Below are positions 8,598 through 17,459 of a stretch of 51,368 bases of DNA, piece by piece. Positions within the stretch are counted from its first letter, which is position 1. The number at the start of each line of letters is the position of its first letter. Below the pieces are notes generated by a model. That model had not been told where the DNA came from and ran no database searches. It saw nothing but the letters and a program-made list of their open reading frames with translations. Position numbers and translations under genes: made by a program. Origin of the DNA: an uncultured bacterium (lineage in GTDB: Bacteria > Cyanobacteriota > Vampirovibrionia > Gastranaerophilales > Gastranaerophilaceae); NCBI GenBank assembly GCA_902798645.1, contig CADBXV010000023.1, positions 1 through 51,368 of the forward strand. Direction: 5' to 3'.

Positions 8598-9935
8598 ATG
8601 GGAATATATCATTTTATAGCTATTGGCGGTGTTGGTATGAGCGGATTAGCAAAATATTTGCTTGAGAACGGGCATACAGTTACAGGTTCAGATATCACCG
8701 ACACAAAGTATGTTGAAAAACTTAGAAAATTGGGTGCAAAAATTAATATCGGACACAGTGCTTCCAATGTCCCGAAAGATGCAATTGTCATTGTAAGCTC
8801 TGCTATAAGACAAGACAATCCCGAAGTGGTGCGAGCAATGGAATTGGGGCTAAAAATTTACCATCGTTCGGGGTTATTAAAAGAAGTTGCTGAGCAAGCG
8901 CAAAAAGAAACTAAATGTTTCATCGGTTTTTCGGGAACACACGGTAAAACAACAACAAGCGGATTATGTTCTTATGTCTTGGATAAAGCCGGTTTTGAAC
9001 CGTCTTTTGTTGACGGAGGGATTGTTCCTGAGCTTAACATTAACGCACAATGTAAAAACGGAGAACATTTTATTGCGGAATTAGATGAAAGTGACGGAAC
9101 TATCACTAAATATTCTCCTGATATTCTTGTAATTAACAACATTGAAGAAGACCATCTTGATTATTACAAAAACGGAATGCCTGATTTAATTAGAACTTTT
9201 GAAACAGCAATATCAAAAGCTAAAAAAACAATTGTAAATATTGATAACAAAGGTATTCAGCTATTAGAAGGTAACTTTGTGACTTTCGGACTTGAGAAAG
9301 CAAATTATACAGCTAAAAACATTAACTATACCAGAGAAAGCACTTGTTTTGAGGTGTATCATAACGATGACTTTCTTGCTGATATAAAAATTCAATTATC
9401 AGGAACTCACAATATTTATAATACTCTTGCCGTTATATCAGCTTTGTGTGAATCAGGAATTGATATAAATTCAGTAAAAGACTGCTTTTTCGGTTTTACA
9501 GGAATGGGAAGAAGATTCCAAAAGGTATGTGAGCTGGATGGTATAGAAGTTTATGACGATTATGCACACCACCCTACCGAAATTAAAGCAACTCTTGATG
9601 CTGCGGCTTCTAAGTTCGGAAAAGAAAATATTATAGCTGTGTTCCAACCTCATAGATATACAAGATTAAAAAGCTTATGGAATGATTTTAAAGAAGCATT
9701 CCATAACGCAAAACGAGTTATTGTTACAGATGTATATTCAGCTTCGGAAGATCCTATTGAAGATATTAATTCAGAAATTTTCTCAACAGAACTAAAAGGT
9801 TCGGAATATTATTCCGGAAGTATTGGAGATGTTGCAAGAAAATTATTCCCAACATTAAAAAAAGGTGATGTGGTAATAGGACTTGGAGCAGGAACAATTA
9901 CTACTTTAGGGAAGGAATTAGAAAAACAAATATAA
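8598..9935 (+). CDS. murC: UDP-N-acetylmuramate--L-alanine ligase
   Basis: MurC adds L-alanine to UDP-MurNAc, the first amino-acid step of murein precursor synthesis in the cytoplasm. The 445-residue protein has the N-terminal Rossmann motif (IAIGGVGMSGLA), the Mur-ligase ATP loop FSGTHGKTTTSG near residue 115, the central substrate residues (ELDESDGT) and the C-terminal YDDYAHHPTEI signature. It has GGAG before the ATG and heads a murC-murB-ddl-ftsQ-hemW cluster with gaps of at most 21 nt. Confidence 0.98.
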   Translation: MGIYHFIAIGGVGMSGLAKYLLENGHTVTGSDITDTKYVEKLRKLGAKINIGHSASNVPKDAIVIVSSAIRQDNPEVVRAMELGLKIYHRSGLLKEVAEQAQKETKCFIGFSGTHGKTTTSGLCSYVLDKAGFEPSFVDGGIVPELNINAQCKNGEHFIAELDESDGTITKYSPDILVINNIEEDHLDYYKNGMPDLIRTFETAISKAKKTIVNIDNKGIQLLEGNFVTFGLEKANYTAKNINYTRESTCFEVYHNDDFLADIKIQLSGTHNIYNTLAVISALCESGIDINSVKDCFFGFTGMGRRFQKVCELDGIEVYDDYAHHPTEIKATLDAAASKFGKENIIAVFQPHRYTRLKSLWNDFKEAFHNAKRVIVTDVYSASEDPIEDINSEIFSTELKGSEYYSGSIGDVARKLFPTLKKGDVVIGLGAGTITTLGKELEKQI

Positions 9936-9955
9936 AAAACGGTTGGAGATTTATT

Positions 9956-10852
9956 TTGATTATTAAAGAAGACTTTGAAATAAAGAATTTAACAACATTC
10001 AAAATCGGCGGAAAAGTAAAAAAAATTTATTTCCCTGAAACTCAGAGCGAATTTGTGGAATTAATACGTAAAAACAGTTCGGCTCTTGTTCTTGGGAATT
10101 GCTCAAATGTTTTAATATCATCTAACGGATATAACGGAGAAATAATCCTTACGACTGAATTGAAACAGTTTGAGATAAGAGGTACAAAAGTTTTTGCGTC
10201 ATGCGGTGTTAAAGGTCCGATGTTAGCACAAAAAACAGCTGAAGAAGGACTGAGCGGTCTTGAATTTATGATTGGATTCCCGGGTTCTATAGGCGGAGAA
10301 GTCTATATGAATGCAGGAGCTCACGGTCAATGCATATCTGATTCTTTAACTCAATGCTGTTTATTTGATAAAAATACTAACGAAATAGTTTATAAGAAAA
10401 AGGATGAACTGGAATTTGACTATAGAAAATCGCTTCTTCAATGTGGACAATATATACTTATACATGCAGAATTTGATTTAAAGAAAGCGCCTATAGAAGA
10501 TATAAAATCTCTAATAAGCAGGAATTTGGAATTCAGAAAAAATATTCAACCTTCATTAGCAAATCCAAATGCTGGCAGTGTATTTAAAAATCCTGATAAT
10601 GACTCTGCAGGTAGACTGCTGGATAAAGCTGGCGTAAAAGCGTTTGATCTGCCGAGAGTAAGGGTTTGGGACAGCCACGCAAATTTTATTGTTAACAAAG
10701 GAGATGCTACATCTGAAGATGTACTAACTTTAATGGTTATGATGTATAATGCTGTTAAAAAACAATACACGATAGAACTAAAGCCGGAAATAATATTTCT
10801 GGGAGATAAAACAAAAAAAGAGGAAGAATTATGGAATATAATGTACCATTAG
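9956..10852 (+). CDS. murB: UDP-N-acetylenolpyruvoylglucosamine reductase
   Basis: MurB is the FAD enzyme that reduces UDP-GlcNAc-enolpyruvate to UDP-MurNAc. The 298-residue protein has the FAD-binding segment around VLGNCSNVLIS, the GFPGSIGGEVYMNAGAHG motif, the substrate region NPNAGSVFKNP with the catalytic Ser, and a C-terminal Glu in LKPEIIFLG. It begins with TTG at 9956, preceded by TTGGAGAT at good spacing; no ATG fits the conserved N-terminus. It follows murC by 20 nt and overlaps ddl by 22 nt, implying coupled translation. Confidence 0.97.
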   Translation: MIIKEDFEIKNLTTFKIGGKVKKIYFPETQSEFVELIRKNSSALVLGNCSNVLISSNGYNGEIILTTELKQFEIRGTKVFASCGVKGPMLAQKTAEEGLSGLEFMIGFPGSIGGEVYMNAGAHGQCISDSLTQCCLFDKNTNEIVYKKKDELEFDYRKSLLQCGQYILIHAEFDLKKAPIEDIKSLISRNLEFRKNIQPSLANPNAGSVFKNPDNDSAGRLLDKAGVKAFDLPRVRVWDSHANFIVNKGDATSEDVLTLMVMMYNAVKKQYTIELKPEIIFLGDKTKKEEELWNIMYH

Positions 10853-11769
10853 GAGCAAATATAGCAGTACTTTGCGGGGGGATGTCTTCAGAAAGAGATG
10901 TATCTTTGCGTTCCGGAAAAAATGTTTTGAATGCTTTGAAACGTCTCGGATACGAAAACGCAAGACTTGTAGATGTTTCATCAAACATCATGAACGATTT
11001 GAAGGGGTTTGATTATGCATATAATACAATGCATGGAAAATACGGTGAAGACGGATGCATACAAGGTATTTTAGAACTGTTAAAAATACCTTATACAGGC
11101 TGTGGTGTAATGTCGAGTGCAATATGTATGAATAAAGAATATACGAAAAGAATTCTATCTACTAGTGATGAAATTCCTCTTATTAAATCAGTCTTTGTAA
11201 GAAAAGGAGATGATGTTCATAACGCTGTAAGCAGTCTTAATTATCCCCTGATTACAAAACCGGTTTCGGAAGGTTCAAGCTTTGGGATGACAAAAGTTAA
11301 TAGGCCTCAAGAACTTGAAAGAGCTTATGAAGAAGCTGTTAAATACAATGATGATGTATTAATAGAAGAATTTATTGACGGTTTCTTCGTAACTGTAGGT
11401 GTTTTAGGAAAGCCAGGAGAAGAATTTGCAACTGAAATACTTGAGATAAGAACAAAAACCGAATGGTATAATTTTGATGCAAAATATACAAAAGGTTTGT
11501 CTGAATTTATAGTTCCTGCAACAGGATTAAGCAAAGAAGCGACTCAAAAAGTTAAAGACATTGCGGTTAAAGCACATCAACTTGCCGGCTGTAACGGTGT
11601 ATCAAGAATAGATTTTATGATTAAGAATGACAGACCGTACTTTTTAGAGATAAACACTAACCCAGGAATGACTGACACAAGTGACCTTCCGGCTCAAGCA
11701 AGTGTTATGGGTATAGATTATGACCACCTTGTACTAATGATACTTAACAGTGTAGGGTTGAATAAATAA
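10831..11769 (+). CDS. ddl: D-alanine--D-alanine ligase
   Basis: Ddl joins two D-alanines with ATP to make the dipeptide used by MurF. The 312-residue ATP-grasp protein shows the N-terminal CGGMSSERDVSLRSG motif, ATP-binding strands (PLITKPVSEGSSFGM, VLIEEFIDG) and the metal site YFLEINTNPGMTDTSDLP. The ATG lies inside the end of murB with AGAGGAAG before it, and the stop codon overlaps the start of ftsQ by one base. Both joins indicate a tight operon. Confidence 0.98.
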   Translation: MEYNVPLGANIAVLCGGMSSERDVSLRSGKNVLNALKRLGYENARLVDVSSNIMNDLKGFDYAYNTMHGKYGEDGCIQGILELLKIPYTGCGVMSSAICMNKEYTKRILSTSDEIPLIKSVFVRKGDDVHNAVSSLNYPLITKPVSEGSSFGMTKVNRPQELERAYEEAVKYNDDVLIEEFIDGFFVTVGVLGKPGEEFATEILEIRTKTEWYNFDAKYTKGLSEFIVPATGLSKEATQKVKDIAVKAHQLAGCNGVSRIDFMIKNDRPYFLEINTNPGMTDTSDLPAQASVMGIDYDHLVLMILNSVGLNK

Positions 11770-12626
11770 TGCAAGATGAAGAATATGTAGGATATACAAG
11801 AACAAGCCAGAACAGGCGCAGACAACAACGTAAACTGCAGCGTCAAGTAAAAAAATCCAGACGCAGGCTTAATAAATTGCGTGTATTATGGAAATTATTT
11901 ATTCTTATTACTCTTATTACTCTTTGTTATATGCTTCTTAAGATGCCTCAGTGGAGACTGCATAAAAATTCGTTTGACAGCCTTAATAGTCCTGCGTTAG
12001 AAATTGTAAATAATAAAATTGTGCCTTCGCAAAAAATATTATCTGCGCTAAGGAGAAATCAAGTTTCAACAAGACCTATTTATCTTGTAAAAACTGAGAA
12101 TCTTAAGAACAGTATAAAACAATTAGAGCCTGTGCAGGATGTTTATATAAGGCGTTTTGGATTTCCTGCCAGATTAAAAATAATTATTGTTGAACGAACG
12201 CCGGCTCTTACAATAGCTCCTGATATAGATGTTGAACCGATTGCATTTTTTTCAACAGACGGAAAACTGATAGGCAGAGATTATATGCCGCTTGATGAAC
12301 AAATAAAAACGGTAAGAATTATTACATATGGTGTAGGAGATGACTATAGGAATTGGGATAAAACAAAAGTCTCAAACTTCAGAAAACTGGCTCTTATGAT
12401 AGAAGATGCTTCCGGTGAAACAGTCGAATATATAGATTATCGAAATCCGCAAGATGTTTATGTTAAAATCCCTACAGTAAGTATCAGACTGGGAAGCTTT
12501 AATGCCGGTGTTTACGATAAAATTAACAGATTAAGAACTCTCGTTCCGCAAGTTAAAATGCTTAATAAAAAAATTAAATACCTTGATTTAAGATGGGATT
12601 CTAACTTTATAAAATTGGATGAATAG
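11769..12626 (+). CDS. ftsQ: Cell division protein FtsQ/DivIB
   Basis: The 285-residue protein has the bitopic layout of FtsQ. A very basic cytoplasmic N-terminus (Arg/Lys/Gln-rich, residues 12-38) is followed by one membrane segment at about 38-57, then a POTRA-like domain (residues 83-140, ending RLKIIIVERTPAL) and the beta domain. FtsQ links early and late divisome proteins at the septum. Position after murB-ddl supports the call, since ddl-ftsQ is a common order. ftsA and ftsZ do not follow; hemW does. Confidence 0.88.
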   Translation: MQDEEYVGYTRTSQNRRRQQRKLQRQVKKSRRRLNKLRVLWKLFILITLITLCYMLLKMPQWRLHKNSFDSLNSPALEIVNNKIVPSQKILSALRRNQVSTRPIYLVKTENLKNSIKQLEPVQDVYIRRFGFPARLKIIIVERTPALTIAPDIDVEPIAFFSTDGKLIGRDYMPLDEQIKTVRIITYGVGDDYRNWDKTKVSNFRKLALMIEDASGETVEYIDYRNPQDVYVKIPTVSIRLGSFNAGVYDKINRLRTLVPQVKMLNKKIKYLDLRWDSNFIKLDE

Positions 12627-12647
12627 AGTAAAATGGAGTAATGCAAA

Positions 12648-13733
12648 ATGCCAAGAGCGTGTTATATTCATATTCCGTTTTGCAAAGCAAAATGTAAATA
12701 TTGCTCTTTTATTTCGTTTAATAAACTTGATTTAGTAACAGGTTATATTTACTCTCTATTAAAAGAAATAAACGAGAACTACAACGGTGAGCAATTAAAT
12801 ACACTGTATTTTGGAGGAGGAACGCCATCTTTAATTCCTGTAGATTTATTGTCAAAGGTAGTTAAAAAGTTTGCCCTTGATGATGGTGCAGAGGTTACGA
12901 TTGAAGTTAATCCTGATGACTGCAGTTTGGATTATTTATCTGATCTGAAAAATATAGGTTTCAATCGTTTGAGTATAGGTTCTCAAACATTTAATGACAA
13001 GTTATTGGAACTAATAGGAAGAAGGCATAATTCTCAGCAAATTTTCGAAACTGTAAAAAATGCTAAAGAAGTCGGATTTCAAAATATAAGCCTTGATTTA
13101 ATATATGGTCTTCCTTCTCAAACCGTAGACTGTATAAAAGAAGATTTAGGTAAATTTTTAGAACTTGGAATACAACATATATCGACTTACGGATTAAAAA
13201 TAGAAGGAGGCTCATATTGGGGTGAACACAATCCGGATAATATACCTGATGATGACATTCAAGCAGATATGTATGAGTTGATAAATTATTTGCTTACAGG
13301 TGCAGGCTTTAAGCGATATGAAGTTAGTAATTTTGCAAAAGAAGGTTTTGAATCAAAGCACAATTTAACATATTGGAATAATGATGAATATTATGGATTT
13401 GGAGTCTCAGCTCACGGATACGTTAACGGTGTCCGATATTCAAACTATTGTATATTAGAACAATATATGAACAATCCGACAAAACATGAATATGGAAGAA
13501 TTTTAACAGACAAAGAAAAGCTTGATGAAGAAATATTTTTGGGATTTAGAAAAACAGAAGGTGTTAATATAAAAAAAATAAAACACAAATTTGATGTTAA
13601 TTTTGAAAGTAAATACAAAAAAATTCTTGATAAATATTCAGACTATATTATAAAAACCGAACAAGGTTTTGCTTTTAACTTAAAAGGCACTATGCTGAGT
13701 AATGAAATTTTGCCTGAATTTTTAAGTGATTAA
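12648..13733 (+). CDS. hemW: HemW-like radical SAM heme chaperone
   Basis: The 361-residue protein begins with the radical SAM signature IHIPFCKAKCKYCSF (CxxxCxxC), followed by LYFGGGTPSLIP and a TIEVNPDD segment typical of the HemN/HemW superfamily. The cluster motif is followed by Ser-Phe rather than the extra Cys of true coproporphyrinogen dehydrogenase, and the length matches HemW, a heme-transfer chaperone. It is the last gene of the mur/ftsQ cluster, 21 nt after ftsQ. Its final codons overlap the convergent SDR gene by 4 nt. Confidence 0.9.
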   Translation: MPRACYIHIPFCKAKCKYCSFISFNKLDLVTGYIYSLLKEINENYNGEQLNTLYFGGGTPSLIPVDLLSKVVKKFALDDGAEVTIEVNPDDCSLDYLSDLKNIGFNRLSIGSQTFNDKLLELIGRRHNSQQIFETVKNAKEVGFQNISLDLIYGLPSQTVDCIKEDLGKFLELGIQHISTYGLKIEGGSYWGEHNPDNIPDDDIQADMYELINYLLTGAGFKRYEVSNFAKEGFESKHNLTYWNNDEYYGFGVSAHGYVNGVRYSNYCILEQYMNNPTKHEYGRILTDKEKLDEEIFLGFRKTEGVNIKKIKHKFDVNFESKYKKILDKYSDYIIKTEQGFAFNLKGTMLSNEILPEFLSD

Positions 13734-14677
13734 ATTCTGTTGCACTCACTTTTTTCCAGAGTTCTAATTGCTTTTAGCATTCTTTCTGATGAGAAATCAA
13801 GATTTGAACTCACATGATGCACTGCATAGAAAGTAGGATCAAAAATCGGATCTCTTAGTTTTAGAATATTTGATAATATTGTTGAAATCAAGCCGATAAA
13901 TTTACCAACCCACATAGGCAAGCATAAATTTCGAAAATTTTTATCAGGGAAATTATTTAATGCAACTGACCTGTAATACTCGTCTATCGTTGTTTTTTTA
14001 GGATCAATAATTGTAATGGCATCATTGTCAAACTCATCTGTTTGGCTTACTGCAACAATAGTTTTTGCAACATTTTTTACATTCGCTAAAGGCCAACGGC
14101 ATTTGCCTTTCCACTTTCCAAAGTGAATAATAAACGGTGAAGTTCTTAGAAATTCAATAACACGGTTTTCTAAAGTTAAATCGCCTTCTCCCCAAACGGC
14201 AGCAGGACGTATTATTACGTATTTTGAACAATTTTCTCTTAACCAATTCTCTGACATAATTTTATACCTTGGATAAGGATTTTTTGGAAATTCTATCAAA
14301 GGTGTATTTTCATCAGCATTTTCAAAATCTTTTATTCCGTATACATCACTTGTTGATACATATACAATTTTATCTTTCGGCAGCTCGGATAAAAATTTTA
14401 TAGGCTCAAAATTTAATTTTCTAAAAATTCTATCAGAACCTATATCTTTTGCAAGTCCTGCAACATGAGCTACAACATCTACTTTATCTTTAAACTGCAT
14501 CATAAATTCTTCGTTAGTAACATCACCTTTGATAACTTCAACATTACTGAGATTGTATAACTCATTCGGAATTCTGTTATGCACGAGAGCCAGAACATGC
14601 CAACCATAATTAGAATACATTTTAACGGTATTTAAACCTATAAAACCACCTGCTCCCGTTACCAAAACTGTTTTCAT
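13730..14677 (-). CDS. NAD(P)-dependent extended SDR (epimerase/dehydratase family)
   Basis: The 315-residue protein has the extended-SDR Rossmann motif VLVTGAGGFIG at the N-terminus, a KGDVTN adenine-site Asp, a VYVSTSDVYG strand and the YPRYK catalytic Tyr-x-x-x-Lys. A hydrophobic C-terminal segment (WVGKFIGLISTILSNIL) suggests membrane association, as in SDRs acting on lipid or polyprenyl-linked substrates. It could be a sugar-nucleotide epimerase, a steroid- or ceramide-type reductase, or another oxidoreductase. It has AGGAGA before the ATG and lies downstream of an alpha-oxoamine synthase gene on the same strand, but a terminator-like hairpin lies between them. Confidence 0.8.
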   Translation of the reverse strand: MKTVLVTGAGGFIGLNTVKMYSNYGWHVLALVHNRIPNELYNLSNVEVIKGDVTNEEFMMQFKDKVDVVAHVAGLAKDIGSDRIFRKLNFEPIKFLSELPKDKIVYVSTSDVYGIKDFENADENTPLIEFPKNPYPRYKIMSENWLRENCSKYVIIRPAAVWGEGDLTLENRVIEFLRTSPFIIHFGKWKGKCRWPLANVKNVAKTIVAVSQTDEFDNDAITIIDPKKTTIDEYYRSVALNNFPDKNFRNLCLPMWVGKFIGLISTILSNILKLRDPIFDPTFYAVHHVSSNLDFSSERMLKAIRTLEKSECNRI

Positions 14678-14713
14678 AAAATAATCTCCTAATAATGTAA
14701 TTGTAACATAAAA

Positions 14714-14741
14714 AGAGGGTGACTTTAATGAGTCATCCTCT
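14714..14741. terminator. Terminator-like hairpin between the oxoamine synthase and SDR genes
   Basis: Stem AGAGGGTGACT / AGTCATCCTCT with a 6-nt loop. The minus-strand RNA has one A-C mismatch and then TTTTT, so it could end the oxoamine synthase mRNA. The plus-strand RNA pairs fully with one G-U. Confidence 0.6.
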
Positions 14742-14771
14742 TTCTGTATTTATTTGTATAGATAAATATGT

Positions 14772-16046
14772 TTATTTTATTATACCGTATTCTTTACCAA
14801 GTTCTGTAAGAATCTCAACAGCTTTGTCTATTTGTTCAAAAGACAAATCTTTCATTGTACAAAGTCTTAGTCTGCATTCTTTTCTTCGTACTGCAGGATA
14901 AGTAACAATATTAACGTAAACACCTCTTTCTCTGAGTTTTTGATACATCTCAAATAAAATCGGTTCATTATAAATCATTACAGGAACAATTGCAGATTGA
15001 GAGTGACCTATATCAAAACCTGCATCTACAAGTTTTTGTTTTAAATAATTTGTCTTTTCCCATAATTCTTTTCTTCCTGCGGTATCTGTTTCAAGAAGTT
15101 TGTAAACTTCATTTAATCCTCCTGCAACTGATGCAGGCATTGCAGTAGAGAAGAAATAGCTTCTTGCATACAGTCTTAAATATTGTACGACTTCTCTTGA
15201 CGCAGCACAGTATCCGCCAAGACCGCCTTGACCTTTTGACAACATACTAACATGCAAGTCAATCTTATCCATAACACCATAATGCTCAGCAGTCCCACGT
15301 CCTGTAGGGCCTACAATGCCTACCCCGTGAGCATCATCAACCATTATTCGGCAATGATATTTTTCAGCAAGTTCTACAATCTTATCCAAATAAGCCATAT
15401 CGCCATCCATTGAGAACACGCCGTCTGTAATAATTAATCTTCCTGTTTTTTCTTCAGGTAATCTTGATAAAATTCTTTCTAAACCCTTCATATCTCTATG
15501 CGGAAATACTTTAATTTCAGCACCCGACAAGACATTACCGTCAAATATTGATGCGTGATTAGCAGCATCATTGATAATTACATCGTTTTTGCCGCATAAA
15601 GCTGAAACAATACCTATATTTGCACCGTATCCTGACGGGAAAACTATACAATCTTCCGTGCCATGGAATTTTGCAATTCTGGCTTCAAGTTCTTTATGTA
15701 TTTCAGTTATACCCGCATAGTTCGATACAGCTCCCATTCCATATCCGAATTTTTCTAAAGCTTCTCTCGCTCCCTGCATAACTTGCGGATGTGTAGATAA
15801 ATTAAGATAGGAATTTGAGCCAAGCATAATTACATCATGAATAGAACCGTCTTTTTCTTTTATTTTTGAGTCCGGTTGAACTTTATTCATCGTAACCATT
15901 CCCAAACCTTCATTTCCTGTCATAACACCACTTGATAAAACTTCATCAACTCTTCTGCATTTGCCAAATAAGTCTTCACCCTCAAGTGTATCAATAAAAT
16001 TTTCAAACTTAATATTCATTGATTCTTTTTCTTTTAAATCCAACAC
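14772..16046 (-). CDS. Alpha-oxoamine synthase family PLP enzyme
   Basis: The 424-residue fold-type I PLP enzyme belongs to the family of glycine C-acetyltransferase (Kbl), BioF and serine palmitoyltransferase, which condense an amino acid with an acyl-CoA. Visible motifs are GSNSYLNLSTHP, the FPSGYGANIG region, NHASIFDG, TDGVFSMDGD, VDDAHGVG, the PLP-lysine segment SMLSKGQGGLGGY and ARSYFFSTAMP. An N-terminal extension of about 35 residues and the GQGG sequence after the PLP Lys differ from textbook Kbl and BioF. Alternatives are a serine palmitoyltransferase-like enzyme or a BioF paralogue, since bioD is two genes upstream. GTG at 16046 has GAGGGG before it; ATG 16019 is an alternative start. 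Confidence 0.8.
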   Translation of the reverse strand: MLDLKEKESMNIKFENFIDTLEGEDLFGKCRRVDEVLSSGVMTGNEGLGMVTMNKVQPDSKIKEKDGSIHDVIMLGSNSYLNLSTHPQVMQGAREALEKFGYGMGAVSNYAGITEIHKELEARIAKFHGTEDCIVFPSGYGANIGIVSALCGKNDVIINDAANHASIFDGNVLSGAEIKVFPHRDMKGLERILSRLPEEKTGRLIITDGVFSMDGDMAYLDKIVELAEKYHCRIMVDDAHGVGIVGPTGRGTAEHYGVMDKIDLHVSMLSKGQGGLGGYCAASREVVQYLRLYARSYFFSTAMPASVAGGLNEVYKLLETDTAGRKELWEKTNYLKQKLVDAGFDIGHSQSAIVPVMIYNEPILFEMYQKLRERGVYVNIVTYPAVRRKECRLRLCTMKDLSFEQIDKAVEILTELGKEYGIIK

Positions 16047-16100
16047 CTTTTACCCCTCACAATATATAAATACTTATTATTTGCAGTTCTCTACTGCCCC

Positions 16101-16129
16101 ATATTAGATATTTTAATACAATATTGCAA
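16101..16129 (-). promoter_or_regulatory. Predicted promoter of the oxoamine synthase gene
   Basis: On the minus strand, TTGCAA (16124-16129), a 17-nt spacer, and TAATAT (16101-16106). The leader then holds a small hairpin (GCAGT / ACTGC) before the GAGGGG ribosome site. Confidence 0.5.
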
Positions 16130-16182
16130 AAATGTCCTGATTTCGGACTATAATATTAACTTTTTTTTACAATTTGTCTGTA

Positions 16183-16698
16183 CTAGCTGATTTTAGTGAG
16201 GTATGAGACTATATTAGAACCGTATTTTTTTTGTTTCACTAAGTTAAAATCTTTAAAATTGATATCACAAGCATGCTCTAAGATTATGATTCGACCATTA
16301 ATCTTTGAGAGAATTTTTTCATAAATACCACTTTGATAAGGGGGATCAACGTATACAACATCATAAGCTTTATTTAATTTTTCAATTAAATGTATGCTGT
16401 CTCCCACCGTTAAATCTGCATTTAGCTTTAGAGAACCATAATTTTTTCTGATGATTTCAGCAGACTTTTTATTTATTTCAAAAACTTTTACTTCTGAAAA
16501 CCCCCTTGATAAAGCTTCAAGTCCCATTATTCCTGAACCTCCGAACAAATCCAGAAAAGTTTTACCGCTAAAATCTCCAATTATTGAATATAATGAATTA
16601 AATACACCCATACGAGTTTTGGATAGAGTCGGACGAGTAATTTTCTCATCCGGTGCGGTAATTTTTCGTCCTTTATATTTCCCTGCTGTTATAATCAT
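16183..16698 (-). CDS. rsmD: 16S rRNA (guanine-966-N2)-methyltransferase
   Basis: The 171-residue Rossmann methyltransferase has the RsmD N-terminus (ITAGKYKGRKITAP, RPTLSKTRMGVFN), the SAM motif LDLFGGSGIMGLEALSRG and the catalytic VDPPYQSG. It methylates G966 of 16S rRNA during 30S assembly. The start ATG overlaps the bioD stop by one base (ATGA), so it is probably translated from the bioD message. Confidence 0.93.
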   Translation of the reverse strand: MIITAGKYKGRKITAPDEKITRPTLSKTRMGVFNSLYSIIGDFSGKTFLDLFGGSGIMGLEALSRGFSEVKVFEINKKSAEIIRKNYGSLKLNADLTVGDSIHLIEKLNKAYDVVYVDPPYQSGIYEKILSKINGRIIILEHACDINFKDFNLVKQKKYGSNIVSYLTKIS

Positions 16699-17414
16699 CA
16701 GTTAATATCCAATTTTTCTATTTTTACATTAAATATACTCTCTATATCAATACCGTTTAAAATTGCAGTTATTAAATCTTCGGGTGTATATCCAGAAGGC
16801 AGATGAGGAACAAGTCCCAATACTTTTACATTAGTAAATTCTTCAATTATCCTTGTAATAGAAGTTAAAATCTCTTTGGAGCAATCCGCTGAAATATCAT
16901 TAACAATTACACCTCTGATTTCAATGCCTTTTTCCAACGCAACTGCAATTGTCATCAATGTATTATTGACTGCATTCAAATCAGGCTGAGTAACAATTAG
17001 TATGGGAACACCCAATTTTCTTACCAAATCTGCAGTCAAAGTATTTGGCGCAATAGGACTCAGAATCCCGCTGTCACCGTCAAGCATAGTACAATCAGAT
17101 ACTGAAGATATACGCTTATATTCATTATTAATATAATCAATATCAATAAATTCATTGTCCTTCTCTGAAGCTATCATTGGTTCTGTATTTTCTTTATACA
17201 AATAAGAAAAGTGAGAATTTATATAAGGATCAATTGTTTTTATGAAAGTTAAATCCGGAGATTGGACAAAACCGTTCAGTTCTTTACCTGCTGTTTGTAT
17301 AGGTTTATAAACACTGGTAGAATACCCCAATGACTGCATTGTGGCAGATATTCCGGCAGTTATAAAGGTTTTTCCTTGTCTTCTTTCTGATGACGTAATG
17401 TATAAATTAAGCAT
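16698..17414 (-). CDS. bioD: Dethiobiotin synthetase-like ATPase
   Basis: The 238-residue protein has a BioD layout: a P-loop variant (SSERRQGKTFITAG), YKPIQTAG, a Mg-binding DGDSGILSPIAPN segment, LIVTQPDLNAVNNTL and a VPHLPSG nucleotide-base loop. BioD closes the ureido ring of dethiobiotin using CO2 and ATP. The P-loop lacks the usual GTDTGVGKT form, so a paralogue with another substrate is possible. ATG 17414 has no ribosome site, but TATAAT at 17421-17426 lies 6 nt upstream, pointing to a leaderless mRNA; a TTG at 17429 would overlap that box. It is 30-45 nt downstream of the SNF2 gene. Confidence 0.8.
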   Translation of the reverse strand: MLNLYITSSERRQGKTFITAGISATMQSLGYSTSVYKPIQTAGKELNGFVQSPDLTFIKTIDPYINSHFSYLYKENTEPMIASEKDNEFIDIDYINNEYKRISSVSDCTMLDGDSGILSPIAPNTLTADLVRKLGVPILIVTQPDLNAVNNTLMTIAVALEKGIEIRGVIVNDISADCSKEILTSITRIIEEFTNVKVLGLVPHLPSGYTPEDLITAILNGIDIESIFNVKIEKLDIN

Positions 17415-17459
17415 ACCAGAATTATACAATAAAAAATAAAAGTTAATCTAAACTTATTT

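Noticed and set aside
14772-16046. Calling the oxoamine synthase BioF because bioD is nearby
   Set aside because: The PLP-lysine region and N-terminal extension are not typical of BioF, rsmD lies between them, and no other bio gene is present.
16134-16148. Terminator after rsmD
   Set aside because: The GTCC / GGAC stem is only 4 bp and weak despite following Ts, so it is not listed.
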